Source of the DNA: Methylomonas sp. 11b
Lineage (GTDB): Bacteria > Pseudomonadota > Gammaproteobacteria > Methylococcales > Methylomonadaceae
DNA length: 64,000 bases
Reading direction: 5' to 3'
Assembly (NCBI RefSeq): GCF_000515215.1
Contig: NZ_KI911557.1
Span: 5,327,741-5,391,740 of the forward strand
The notes beneath the pieces were generated by a model, which was not told the DNA's origin, made no database searches, and saw nothing but the letters and a program-made list of their open reading frames with translations. How positions within the stretch are numbered: the stretch's first letter is position 1; each line of letters begins with the position of its first letter. A program made the position numbers and the translations under genes. Shown in pieces: positions 46,498-54,079 of the stretch.

Positions 46498-46960
46498 GTG
46501 TCTGCCTGTTTGCCAAACGTCAATTAGTTTTCCCAAATATTATCTTAACTGGGTGTGAGCGGTCCGGCGGCTTGAAAAATGGATTTTGGCCCGGTAAATT
46601 CCCTTATAGCCGGCCAGACACCGGGCGTTTATCGGCTGTCGAAATTTTTTACAGCTGCCTTTTTGCAAGCAAACAAACTAGTTCAGTTGATTTTTTCGAT
46701 TTCACTATATTAGCCGCTCAAACTCTGCAAATTGGCATGGTAAGTGGCTGTGGTACCCGTAAATCGGATGGTTAGCATAAATTGCTAAGTCGAGAAAATT
46801 TACACCTCACCGTTCGGTTTTCGCTTGGTTTAGTCTGCGGCTATTAAAAGTCTTTTAAGTACATAAGCTTGTGTTCTGTGTGTATGTTTTTTGCTTATAT
46901 TTTAACGTAAATAAATTTGTTAAATAATCATGTAAGTATGTGTAAAGCAAGGGGAAGATT
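46498..46960. other. Intergenic region before the zinc-ribbon gene
   Basis: This 463-base stretch is AT-rich towards its right end. An open frame at 46572-46775 has no ribosome-binding site or recognisable domain and I do not accept it. The part from about 46860 to 46950 (TTTTGCTTATATTTTAACG, then AT-rich) is promoter-like for the gene at 46961. Confidence 0.45.
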
Positions 46961-47125
46961 ATGGACGCAAAGAAATTAGACACATCGACTAAAAGCAGAA
47001 ATGACGAGCACTGCGACCATCCGTCGTTGGCCAAAGAATATGTCTCCGGCGTACCTACCGGAAACTTCGTTTGTGCACAATGCGGTCGTCATCTGACTTC
47101 AATTATCAGAACATCCAAAAAGTAA
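46961..47125 (+). CDS. Small zinc-ribbon-like protein (54 aa)
   Basis: An ORF of 54 codons (MDAKKLDTSTKSRNDEHCDH to RTSKK) is preceded by AAGGGGAAG, an excellent ribosome-binding site. It contains C18, H20, C38 and C41 (EHCDHPS then CAQCGRHL), a plausible four-ligand zinc site spaced like a degenerate zinc ribbon. The rest is hydrophilic with Lys at both ends. I do not know a named family. The strong initiation site and conserved-looking metal ligands argue for a real gene. Confidence 0.65.
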   Translation: MDAKKLDTSTKSRNDEHCDHPSLAKEYVSGVPTGNFVCAQCGRHLTSIIRTSKK

Positions 47126-47480
47126 ACTCTGCCGATTTCGCGCATGCCTTCACCGGTGTGCGCTTTCAGGCTCTATTCTCAAACCTTCAATCACAACTTC
47201 AGGTAAAGCAACACTTGGGCTACCGATGCTTGCCTGCTGCTTGTGTTTAATGTCTTTGAATTATGACCGGCTATCCCTGGGATGCGCGATAGGTCTGGCT
47301 GCTGGTTGCAAAAATCTTCAAACAGGCGCAATCTTGGAACTGTGGTACTACGGCTACTCAGGGCGTGTGCAGCACGTTTTTCTGATTTAGCTGTGTGAGC
47401 TTAATTCAACCCCATAAACAGCCAGTGTAGGTCAATGCGCACTGGCTTTTTTTGGACTATCCATTTTGAAGGAAAACGTT
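47126..47480. other. Intergenic region between zinc-ribbon gene and cysK
   Basis: This 355-base stretch has no ORF of note but ends in a terminator hairpin (47420-47453) placed just before cysK. The terminator is some 295 bases from the zinc-ribbon stop. It therefore either ends a long 3' UTR, ends an unannotated small RNA, or belongs to a cysK leader that attenuates. The sequence does not decide between these. Confidence 0.45.
47420..47453 (+). terminator. Rho-independent terminator or attenuator upstream of cysK
   Basis: Stem AGCCAGTG (47420-47427) with CACTGGCT (47440-47447), a 12-base loop and a run of T (47446-47453). It lies 27 bases before the cysK start. Confidence 0.75.
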
Positions 47481-48458
47481 ATGGCATATTGGTATCCCGA
47501 CAATTCGCAGTCTATCGGCAAAACACCGTTGGTCAGGCTTAACCGCATTACTGACGGCGCTCAAGTCACCCTATTGGCTAAAGTCGAAGGGCGTAACCCC
47601 GGATATTCGGTGAAATGCCGCATCGGCGCGGCAATGATTAACGACGCGCAGCAGCGCGGCCTGCTTGGGCCTGGCAAAGAATTGATCGAGCCAACCAGCG
47701 GCAATACCGGCATTGCACTGGCATTTGTCGCTGCGGCGCGCGGCATCCCGCTAACTTTAACCATGCCGGATACGATGAGTATCGAGCGCCGCAAATTGCT
47801 GGTGGCCTATGGTGCCAAACTGGTATTGACCGAGGGCGCAAAAGGCATGAAAGGCGCTATAGCCAAGGCGGAAGAGATCGTCGCTTCCGATCCGGAGCGC
47901 TACGTACTCTTGCAGCAGTTTAAAAACCCCGCCAACCCGCAAATCCACGAACAAACCACCGGGCCGGAAATTTGGCACGACAGTGACGGTGCGGTCGATA
48001 TATTTGTTTCCGGTGTCGGTACTGGCGGCACCATTACCGGTGTGTCTCGCTATATCAAACTCACGCAGTGCAAACCCATCGTTTCCATTGCCGTTGAGCC
48101 GGAAGCCAGTCCGGTGTTAAGTCAGTACCGTAGCGGCCAAGATCTGCAGCCAGGGCCGCATAAAATCCAGGGCATAGGCGCCGGATTTGTGCCCGACGTA
48201 TTGGATTTGTCCATGGTTGATGCCATCGAGCAAGTCAGTAATGACGAAGCGATTGAGTATGCGCGGCGTTTGGCGCGGGAGGAAGGCTTGTTATCCGGCA
48301 TTTCCTGCGGTGCGGCAGTAGCAGTGGCGGTGCGGGTGGCAAAACGGCCGGAAAATGTCGGCAAGACCATTGTGGTGGTGCTTCCGGACTCCGGTGAACG
48401 CTATTTGAGTTCCGCCTTATTCGAAGGCTTGTTCGACGCGCAGGGTGTGGCGGTCTGA
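47481..48458 (+). CDS. cysK: Cysteine synthase A (O-acetylserine sulfhydrylase)
   Basis: The start at 47481 has GAAGGA upstream; the TTG at 47466 is disfavoured because it would contain that site. The 325-residue PLP enzyme has the Schiff-base lysine in [11 protein letters not shown] (Lys45), the substrate loop [11 protein letters not shown] and the phosphate-binding [26 protein letters not shown] lies near the C-terminus. It makes cysteine from O-acetylserine and sulfide in the cytosol. cysK rather than cysM is assigned from the CysK-type SVKCR sequence. It is monocistronic. Confidence 0.94.
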   Translation: MAYWYPDNSQSIGKTPLVRLNRITDGAQVTLLAKVEGRNPGYSVKCRIGAAMINDAQQRGLLGPGKELIEPTSGNTGIALAFVAAARGIPLTLTMPDTMSIERRKLLVAYGAKLVLTEGAKGMKGAIAKAEEIVASDPERYVLLQQFKNPANPQIHEQTTGPEIWHDSDGAVDIFVSGVGTGGTITGVSRYIKLTQCKPIVSIAVEPEASPVLSQYRSGQDLQPGPHKIQGIGAGFVPDVLDLSMVDAIEQVSNDEAIEYARRLAREEGLLSGISCGAAVAVAVRVAKRPENVGKTIVVVLPDSGERYLSSALFEGLFDAQGVAV

Positions 48459-48553
48459 TTTGGCGCGCGTCGATACTGGCGTATAGGGGATAGCGGTCTG
48501 GGTTTTTGAACGTGGCAAACGCTAATTAACCCGGCCCTTAAATTTGCTGGATT

Positions 48554-48637
48554 CGTCATTCCCGCGAAGGCTGGGGCCATTAGACCGCTTAGTGAATCAA
48601 GCATAGCCGCTGGGCTCCCGCCTTCGCGGGAGCGACG
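48554..48637. repeat. REP-like inverted repeat downstream of cysK
   Basis: CGTCATTCCCGCGAAGGC (48554-48571) pairs with GCCTTCGCGGGAGCGACG (48620-48637), separated by 48 bases, with a nested hairpin CTCCCG...CGGGAG in the right arm. This is the common dispersed GTCATTCCCGCGAAGGCGGG palindrome found in intergenic regions of many proteobacteria. Confidence 0.7.
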
Positions 48638-48720
48638 GCATTTAAAGGAGCTTCTAAAAATTAGAATATCTCCTTCTCCCTCTGTACCCGCAAGGCATAG
48701 TTTAAGTGTCGGGTTAATAA

Positions 48721-48987
48721 TCACCAGCGATCCCTGTAGTCATATCTCGGCATGGGCCGCTGCGGATAGCCGTAATAGTCTAACGGTGGCCGCGCAAAAT
48801 AGCGCGGCGGCGGGGGCGGGTAATAGCCCATTCTCGCTGGGCTATGTCCCCTAAAATAGGGCCGGTAACCATGCCAGTGATGGTGATGATGCCGCCTATG
48901 GTGTCCATGTCCCCAGTCATCGCCATGCGCAAAAGCTGTCCCGGAACATAACACGCCGATTAACAATATCAATATAAGCCTGAACAT
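48721..48987 (-). CDS. Small secreted His/Pro/Tyr-rich protein
   Basis: The 88-residue precursor has a clear signal peptide (MFRLILILLIGVLCSGTAFA). The mature part is dominated by His (HGDDWGHGHHRRHHHHHWHG), then Pro, Tyr and Arg (YYPPPPPRYFARPP; YDYRDRW). There is no enzymatic domain. The His cluster suggests periplasmic or envelope metal binding (copper, nickel or zinc), an inference from composition only. An AGGAGG-like site precedes the ATG on the minus strand. It is isolated, divergent from the polysaccharide locus. Confidence 0.7.
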   Translation of the reverse strand: MFRLILILLIGVLCSGTAFAHGDDWGHGHHRRHHHHHWHGYRPYFRGHSPARMGYYPPPPPRYFARPPLDYYGYPQRPMPRYDYRDRW

Positions 48988-49428
48988 ATATCCTCCTTTG
49001 TTGGATTGTTTCAGTCGCGGCGGATTGTTCTCCTATTTGCTTAAAAACCTCTTAATTCCCTTGCGCCATCTGGAAGCAAAGCAGAACAGATCGAATACCG
49101 ATCCCTCATCCCGTAAACCGTTGGCGAAAAATTGCCGAAGCGTTTCAAAACCCAGGTTTCCTGAAACCTCAATCTATTTCGAGCGACTGTAAGACATGCT
49201 GCATGGGGACCCCATCAATGCGGCCTGTGGGCAAGCCCGATAACATCGCCACATTAAAGTTTGATGAAAATGACGATTTGAATGAACCTTGCTTGTTTGC
49301 CCGGGAATAGACGCTGCACGTAACCACGGTTTTGTCTGGTTACCGAAATTGAACCGGGCGCCAGATCATCCTCGCTGGAAACTGCTTGCGCCCGCATAGT
49401 GAACGATGCAGCAAAAGGAATCCGGGCC
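48988..49428. other. Upstream region of the polysaccharide operon
   Basis: This 441-base region lies between the divergent His-rich gene and the first glycosyltransferase. An open frame at 48998-49192 looks non-coding. Two inverted repeats are visible: ATGGGG-A-CCCCAT (49203-49215) and GTAACCA...TGGTTAC (49320-49326 with 49337-49343). They are candidate operators or leader structures for the long operon. Confidence 0.45.
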
Positions 49429-50685
49429 ATGACGCTTATCAACCAATCCAAAAGAATCATTGTGTATTCTCACGATACCTTCGGTCTGGGTAACATTCGC
49501 CGGATGTTGGCAATTTCTAAATCCCTGGTGGATGCCGATCCGAACGTCTCGGTACTGATTCTGTCCGGCTCCCCCATGCTGCATGCGTTCCGTATCCCCG
49601 ATCGTATCGATTACATCAAATTGCCTTGTTTGTCTCGCAACGTCAAAGGCGACTACTCGGTGAAATTCCTGGATATGGAATACGAACAATTGCTCAAGCT
49701 GCGCAGCAACATCATCCTTAGCGCGGTGCTGGATTTCGATGCCGATTTGATTTTAGTGGACAAAAAGCCCTATGGCGTCAGCGACGAATTGGGTGCCGCT
49801 CTACAGCTCATGCAACGTCGCGGTCACCGCGCCAAACTGGTATTGCTGTTGCGCGACATCCTCGATAGTCCGGAAAGCACGATTCCGGTCTGGAAGAAAA
49901 ACGGCTATCACGACGCCATCCAGTCGCATTACGACAAGGTATTGGTGGTCGGTTCTCCTGACATTTACGACATGCGCAAGGAATACGAATTTCCCGACGC
50001 CAGCCACGAGAAAGTCGACTTCTGCGGCTACATAGCCCGCGAACGCAGCGACAAAAAAGCCGGTGAGATTCGCGAGCAAATCGGTTGCACCAAGGAACGT
50101 CTGGTGCTGGTCACCGCAGGCGGTGGCGAAGACGGCTACCAATTGCTGCACAGTTATCTGGAAGGCCTGAATCGGCAGGATCTGGGCGACAACACCATGA
50201 CCCTGATGATTTGCGGCCCGGAAATGTCGGAAAGCCGCCGCCATCAGCTTGAAGTTTTGGCGCGCAGTTGCCGGAATGTGGTGATCCAGGAGTTTAACAC
50301 CGACATGATGGCTTGTATGGAAGCCGCTGATTTGGTGGTGAGCATGGGTGGTTACAACTCCACCTGCGAATTACTGACCCTACGCAAGCGAGCGATTTTG
50401 GTGCCGCGGGTCAAACCTTCCCAGGAACAATGGATACGTGCGGAACGCCTGGCGCTGCAAGGTTTGGTTCGTGCCATTCACCCCAACCAACTGACCCCAA
50501 AACTACTGATGGACACGGTCCGTGAAGAGTTGGGCCGTACCAACGTTCATCACAGCCGCTTGTATCAAATCGACATGGGTGGCTTGCCGCGTATTAGCGA
50601 ATCGATCAGCGATTTACTGTATGGCAGTGCGGAAAAACCGCAAGTGCAGATCAGAGCTTCGAGCCGCAGCGTAGCAGTCGACTAA
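49429..50685 (+). CDS. MurG/GT28-like glycosyltransferase
   Basis: I take the ATG at 49429 (MTLINQSKRIIVYSHDTFG), with AAAGGA upstream; a GTG at 49399 is possible. The 418-residue protein is a GT-B fold: the N-terminal domain has SHDTFGLGNIRRMLAISKSL, and the C-terminal domain has VLVTAGGGEDGYQLL and SMGGYNSTCELLTLRKRAILVP. The latter is the nucleotide-sugar binding region of MurG-type enzymes. Donor and acceptor cannot be told. It resembles the product of the gene at 61261. It opens the polysaccharide operon and is cytosolic or membrane-associated. Confidence 0.85.
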   Translation: MTLINQSKRIIVYSHDTFGLGNIRRMLAISKSLVDADPNVSVLILSGSPMLHAFRIPDRIDYIKLPCLSRNVKGDYSVKFLDMEYEQLLKLRSNIILSAVLDFDADLILVDKKPYGVSDELGAALQLMQRRGHRAKLVLLLRDILDSPESTIPVWKKNGYHDAIQSHYDKVLVVGSPDIYDMRKEYEFPDASHEKVDFCGYIARERSDKKAGEIREQIGCTKERLVLVTAGGGEDGYQLLHSYLEGLNRQDLGDNTMTLMICGPEMSESRRHQLEVLARSCRNVVIQEFNTDMMACMEAADLVVSMGGYNSTCELLTLRKRAILVPRVKPSQEQWIRAERLALQGLVRAIHPNQLTPKLLMDTVREELGRTNVHHSRLYQIDMGGLPRISESISDLLYGSAEKPQVQIRASSRSVAVD

Positions 50686-50751
50686 CCCCTTCACCCTCGA
50701 GATAACTCCTTCGGCCTGTGTAAGGCCGACTGAACAATTTTGGATTTTATA

Positions 50752-52107
50752 ATGCAAAACCATGGCAGCCGGGCGCAAGTCGCTTACATACTCAAAGGCT
50801 TTCCGCGCACCTCGGAAACCTTTATCACCAATGAAATCCATTTGTTGGAAACCCTCGGCCTCGAACTGTCGATTTTTTCGATCAAGCAACTCGAGGGCCA
50901 AAAGCATCACGCAGTGGTCGATGCCATCCGCGCGCCGGTGACGTATCTGCCGCAAGCCAGCGATCTGACCGGACACAGTTTTTTAACCTGGCTAAGTGAA
51001 AACCTGCCGAAATTCGCGCCCAGCCACGGCCGGCTGCTCCTCAAACGCCCGGTGGCCTACCTTGGTGGGTTGCTGGAATGTTTGGGCATGAGTCTCAAGT
51101 ACCGGTCTGGCAGGCTGGAATGGCCGCGCACGGTCTTCATCAAGGAGTTCCTGCAAGCCGGCTACATCGCCGAAGCGGTGTTACAGAATCCCGCTATTAG
51201 TCATTTACATGCGCATTTCTGCCACGGCGCGACGACGATTGCGATGTTCGCCAGCCGGATCAGCGGCTTGCCATTCAGTTTTACCGCTCATGCCAAGGAT
51301 ATTTATTTGCGCGAACTGAATCCCGGCGACTTGCTGCAAATCAAAATGCGCCGCGCCAAATTCGCGGTGACCTGTACCGGCGCCAATCAGGAACATCTGG
51401 ATGCCTGTAAGGGGAGCAATATCGATGTGCATCGGATTTATCATGGCCTGGATACTGATTTGTTTGTGCCGGAGCCGCGCGAACAAGCTTTATCTGAGCA
51501 AATCCCTACGATTTTATCGGTCGGTCGTTTGGTCGAGAAAAAGGGCTTCGACTATTTGGTGAGAGCCTGCGCGATTCTGCGCGATCGCGGCGTCAGATTT
51601 AACTGCCGCATCGTCGGCGGCGCGGACAAATACGCACAAGTTATTCAACAACTCATCGCCGATTTGGATTTACAAGACATCGTTAGCCTGCCCGGTGCAG
51701 TAACGCAGGAAGAATTGCGCGAAATTTATCAGCAAGGTAGCGTGTTCGCCCTGCCTTGTTTGGTCGTAGATAACGGCGATCGCGACGGCATTCCCAATGT
51801 CTTGGTGGAAGCAATGGCGATGGAAATGCCGGTAATCTCGACAGACATTTCCGGTATCCCGGAATTAATTCAGGACCAGGTTAACGGTTTATTGGTACCA
51901 GAAAAAAATGCCGAAGCGATGGCCGACGCGATCGAGCGCCTGCTAAGCGACCGCGACTTGCGTTTGCGCCTGGGCCAAGCCGCAAGGCAAACCGTCTGTC
52001 GGGACTTTAATTCCCGCCAAACCACGGTGGCATTAAAAAAACTCTTCGATGCCTGCCTGGAAGGCCAAACGGTGGAAACCCATGTCTGCTGTGCTGAACA
52101 TTCTTAA
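50752..52107 (+). CDS. Glycosyltransferase family 4
   Basis: The start at 50752 (MQNHGSRAQVAYILKGFPRT) is preferred over a TTG 12 bases earlier. The 451-residue GT-B protein has the N-terminal acceptor domain (FPRTSETFITNEIHLLE; LHAHFCHGATTIAMFASRI; FTAHAKDIY). The C-terminal GT4 donor domain has ILSVGRLVEKKGFDYLVRA, LPGAVTQEELREIY and the E-x7-E-like segment GIPNVLVEAMAMEMPVIS. It adds a sugar, retaining mechanism, to a growing glycan or lipid carrier in the cytosol. It overlaps the next gene by 26 bases. Confidence 0.92.
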   Translation: MQNHGSRAQVAYILKGFPRTSETFITNEIHLLETLGLELSIFSIKQLEGQKHHAVVDAIRAPVTYLPQASDLTGHSFLTWLSENLPKFAPSHGRLLLKRPVAYLGGLLECLGMSLKYRSGRLEWPRTVFIKEFLQAGYIAEAVLQNPAISHLHAHFCHGATTIAMFASRISGLPFSFTAHAKDIYLRELNPGDLLQIKMRRAKFAVTCTGANQEHLDACKGSNIDVHRIYHGLDTDLFVPEPREQALSEQIPTILSVGRLVEKKGFDYLVRACAILRDRGVRFNCRIVGGADKYAQVIQQLIADLDLQDIVSLPGAVTQEELREIYQQGSVFALPCLVVDNGDRDGIPNVLVEAMAMEMPVISTDISGIPELIQDQVNGLLVPEKNAEAMADAIERLLSDRDLRLRLGQAARQTVCRDFNSRQTTVALKKLFDACLEGQTVETHVCCAEHS

Positions 52108-54079
52108 GCAAGATGCGCGCTTCGCCTGTCTGGCGGCGCCGTATTGCACCATGACGCCGGTGGACTTACTGGCGTATTTCCATGGTCGTCGGCAGATTCG
52201 CTATTTTTCAGTGATCGACGAAGAGCAAAACACCCCGGAAAAGCTGGACGGCATTTTGCGTAACCGCTTCGAGTTCAATCACGAGCCTTTCCAGCTTGAT
52301 GATGCATTCGATTGGCTGAGAAACCCCAGCCCGGATATCGAATGGCTGATTTTACTGCATAAATTTTATTACGCAGTCGGCTTGGGAAGGCAATTCCAGC
52401 AGACTGGCGACACCCGCTACCGCGATAAATGGCAGGCCCTAATCAGCAGCTGGATCGATAACGTACCTGTAGATTTTCTGTCCAGTGATGTTACCGGCCG
52501 GCGCGTACAAAACTGGATTTTTGCTTACCGCTATTTTGTCCTGGAGGCCGCGGAACCAGCCATCGATGCCGAGTTTAATCTGGATTTTTTGGCTTCGCTG
52601 CAACAGCAGGTAGCCTATTTGTGCGAAAACCTCACGCCGTCCCGCAATCATCGTACGTTGGAGCTTTACGCGATTTTTTTGGCGGCCGTCGTGTTTCCAG
52701 AACTGCGCAGCGCTAAAGAATGGCTGAGTTTTTCGATTCACGAATTGCAACGCAACCTGCAAACCGATTTGCTGGCTGATGGTGTGCATTGTGAACTCTC
52801 GACCGATTACCACCATATCGTCTTACGCAATTTCCTGGGCATTCGCCGCTTGGCGATGTTGAATAATATCGAGCTGCCCGCCGATATGGATGAGGCGATC
52901 AAAAAAGCCCTGAGCTTTTGCCTGCATGCCCATAAACCGGACGGGTTTATCCCGGCCATCAGCGATGGCGACAGCGCCAATTTTCTGGATTTGCTGCGGC
53001 AAGGCCATGCGCTGTATGACGATCCGGCGATGCTTTATGTCGCCACGGCCGGTCAACAAGGCCAAGCACCAACAGAATGTTCGAAAACCTTTGCCGCCAG
53101 CGGCTACACCATCTTGCGCAGCGGCTGGGGCGAGCAAGCTGAAGCGTATCAAGACGAACGCTATCTGTTTTTCGATTGCGCGCCTTTAGGTGCCGGCAAT
53201 CATGGTCATCTGGATTTACTCAATATCGAAGTGGCGGCTTACGGCCGATCCTTGATCGTCGATCCGGGCCGTTATACCTACGACGAATCCGGCGACACTA
53301 ATTGGCGAGTAATGTTTCGCGGTACCGGCTATCACAACACCGTGCAGGTGGATGGCAAAAACCAGACTCTTTATGCGCCGCATATTCGCAAATACAAGAT
53401 TCAAGGCCCGGAACCGACGCGCGAATTCAAGTGCGCTCTGCACCGGCCGGGTTTTGACTATCTGCATGGCATCGCGGCCAGTCATGAGTATCCGGTGATT
53501 CACGAGCGCAAAATCCTGTTTATCGCCGGCGAATATTGGCTGGTCTGCGATTTACTGCGCGCGGAGCAAGCTCACGACTATGAGTTGCGGTTTCATCTGG
53601 ATGCGTTGGCCGAGCATCGCACCACAACTTCCGTCAATTCAGCCGGGTTGCGGGTCGATTCACCGAATCTGGTCATCCTGCAAGCAACGCAACCGGACAG
53701 CCAATTGACGCTGGAGCCGGGCTACGTCTCGCCAAGCTACGGCAGTAAACATCCGGCGCCGGTTGTCAATTTTTCCGCGTCCGCCGCCAATTATTGCTTT
53801 TTGACCGTGCTGTTTCCGTATCAATCGACACCTCCGCAACTTACGCTGGAACAGTTACCGGTGAGTCAAAACGGTCAAGCTGTGGGCAATACTATTGCTA
53901 GCGCCTTGCAGATTCATAGTCAGCAAGCCCACGGCGAATACTACGACGAGCTATTCCTGGCGCATCGCGCGGGCGCCGGTTATGAGTTTGCCGATCTAAA
54001 CACTGAAAGTGCGTTTTTATTCCGTCGCCAGGATACACAGGGGCGGATCTTAGCTTGGCATAGCGCGGATAAGTCATGA
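52082..54079 (+). CDS. Heparinase II/III-family polysaccharide lyase
   Basis: The start at 52082 (MSAVLNILKQDARF) lies inside the end of the GT4 gene; the frame upstream is not protein-like. The 665-residue protein has an alpha-helical toroid N-terminal half (WLRNPSPDIEWLILLHKFYY, LTPSRNHRTLELYAIF, LSTDYHHIVLRN). A C-terminal beta-sandwich heparinase domain has GNHGHLDLLNIEVAAYGRSL and VDPGRYTYDESG. No signal peptide is visible, which is odd for a lyase if the polymer is periplasmic. Family members (PL12/15/17-like) cleave uronate-containing chains by beta-elimination. Here it may edit or degrade the polymer made by the operon. It overlaps its paralogue by ATGA. Confidence 0.88.
   Translation: MSAVLNILKQDARFACLAAPYCTMTPVDLLAYFHGRRQIRYFSVIDEEQNTPEKLDGILRNRFEFNHEPFQLDDAFDWLRNPSPDIEWLILLHKFYYAVGLGRQFQQTGDTRYRDKWQALISSWIDNVPVDFLSSDVTGRRVQNWIFAYRYFVLEAAEPAIDAEFNLDFLASLQQQVAYLCENLTPSRNHRTLELYAIFLAAVVFPELRSAKEWLSFSIHELQRNLQTDLLADGVHCELSTDYHHIVLRNFLGIRRLAMLNNIELPADMDEAIKKALSFCLHAHKPDGFIPAISDGDSANFLDLLRQGHALYDDPAMLYVATAGQQGQAPTECSKTFAASGYTILRSGWGEQAEAYQDERYLFFDCAPLGAGNHGHLDLLNIEVAAYGRSLIVDPGRYTYDESGDTNWRVMFRGTGYHNTVQVDGKNQTLYAPHIRKYKIQGPEPTREFKCALHRPGFDYLHGIAASHEYPVIHERKILFIAGEYWLVCDLLRAEQAHDYELRFHLDALAEHRTTTSVNSAGLRVDSPNLVILQATQPDSQLTLEPGYVSPSYGSKHPAPVVNFSASAANYCFLTVLFPYQSTPPQLTLEQLPVSQNGQAVGNTIASALQIHSQQAHGEYYDELFLAHRAGAGYEFADLNTESAFLFRRQDTQGRILAWHSADKS

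Noticed and set aside
46572..46775. 67-codon plus-strand open frame in the gap before the zinc-ribbon gene
   Set aside because: No ribosome-binding site and no domain; composition not protein-like.
46961..46975. GGACGCAAAG word suggesting a c-di-GMP (GEMM) riboswitch
   Set aside because: It is the first codons of the zinc-ribbon ORF and the other conserved riboswitch segments are not found upstream.
48998..49192. 64-codon frame upstream of the polysaccharide operon
   Set aside because: No credible start signal and an unstructured Ser/Arg/Lys-rich translation.
49376..49396. Possible sigma-54 promoter (TGGAAACTGCTTGC) before the first glycosyltransferase
   Set aside because: The spacing between the GG and GC elements is one base short of the consensus and the -24 element lacks the CAC.
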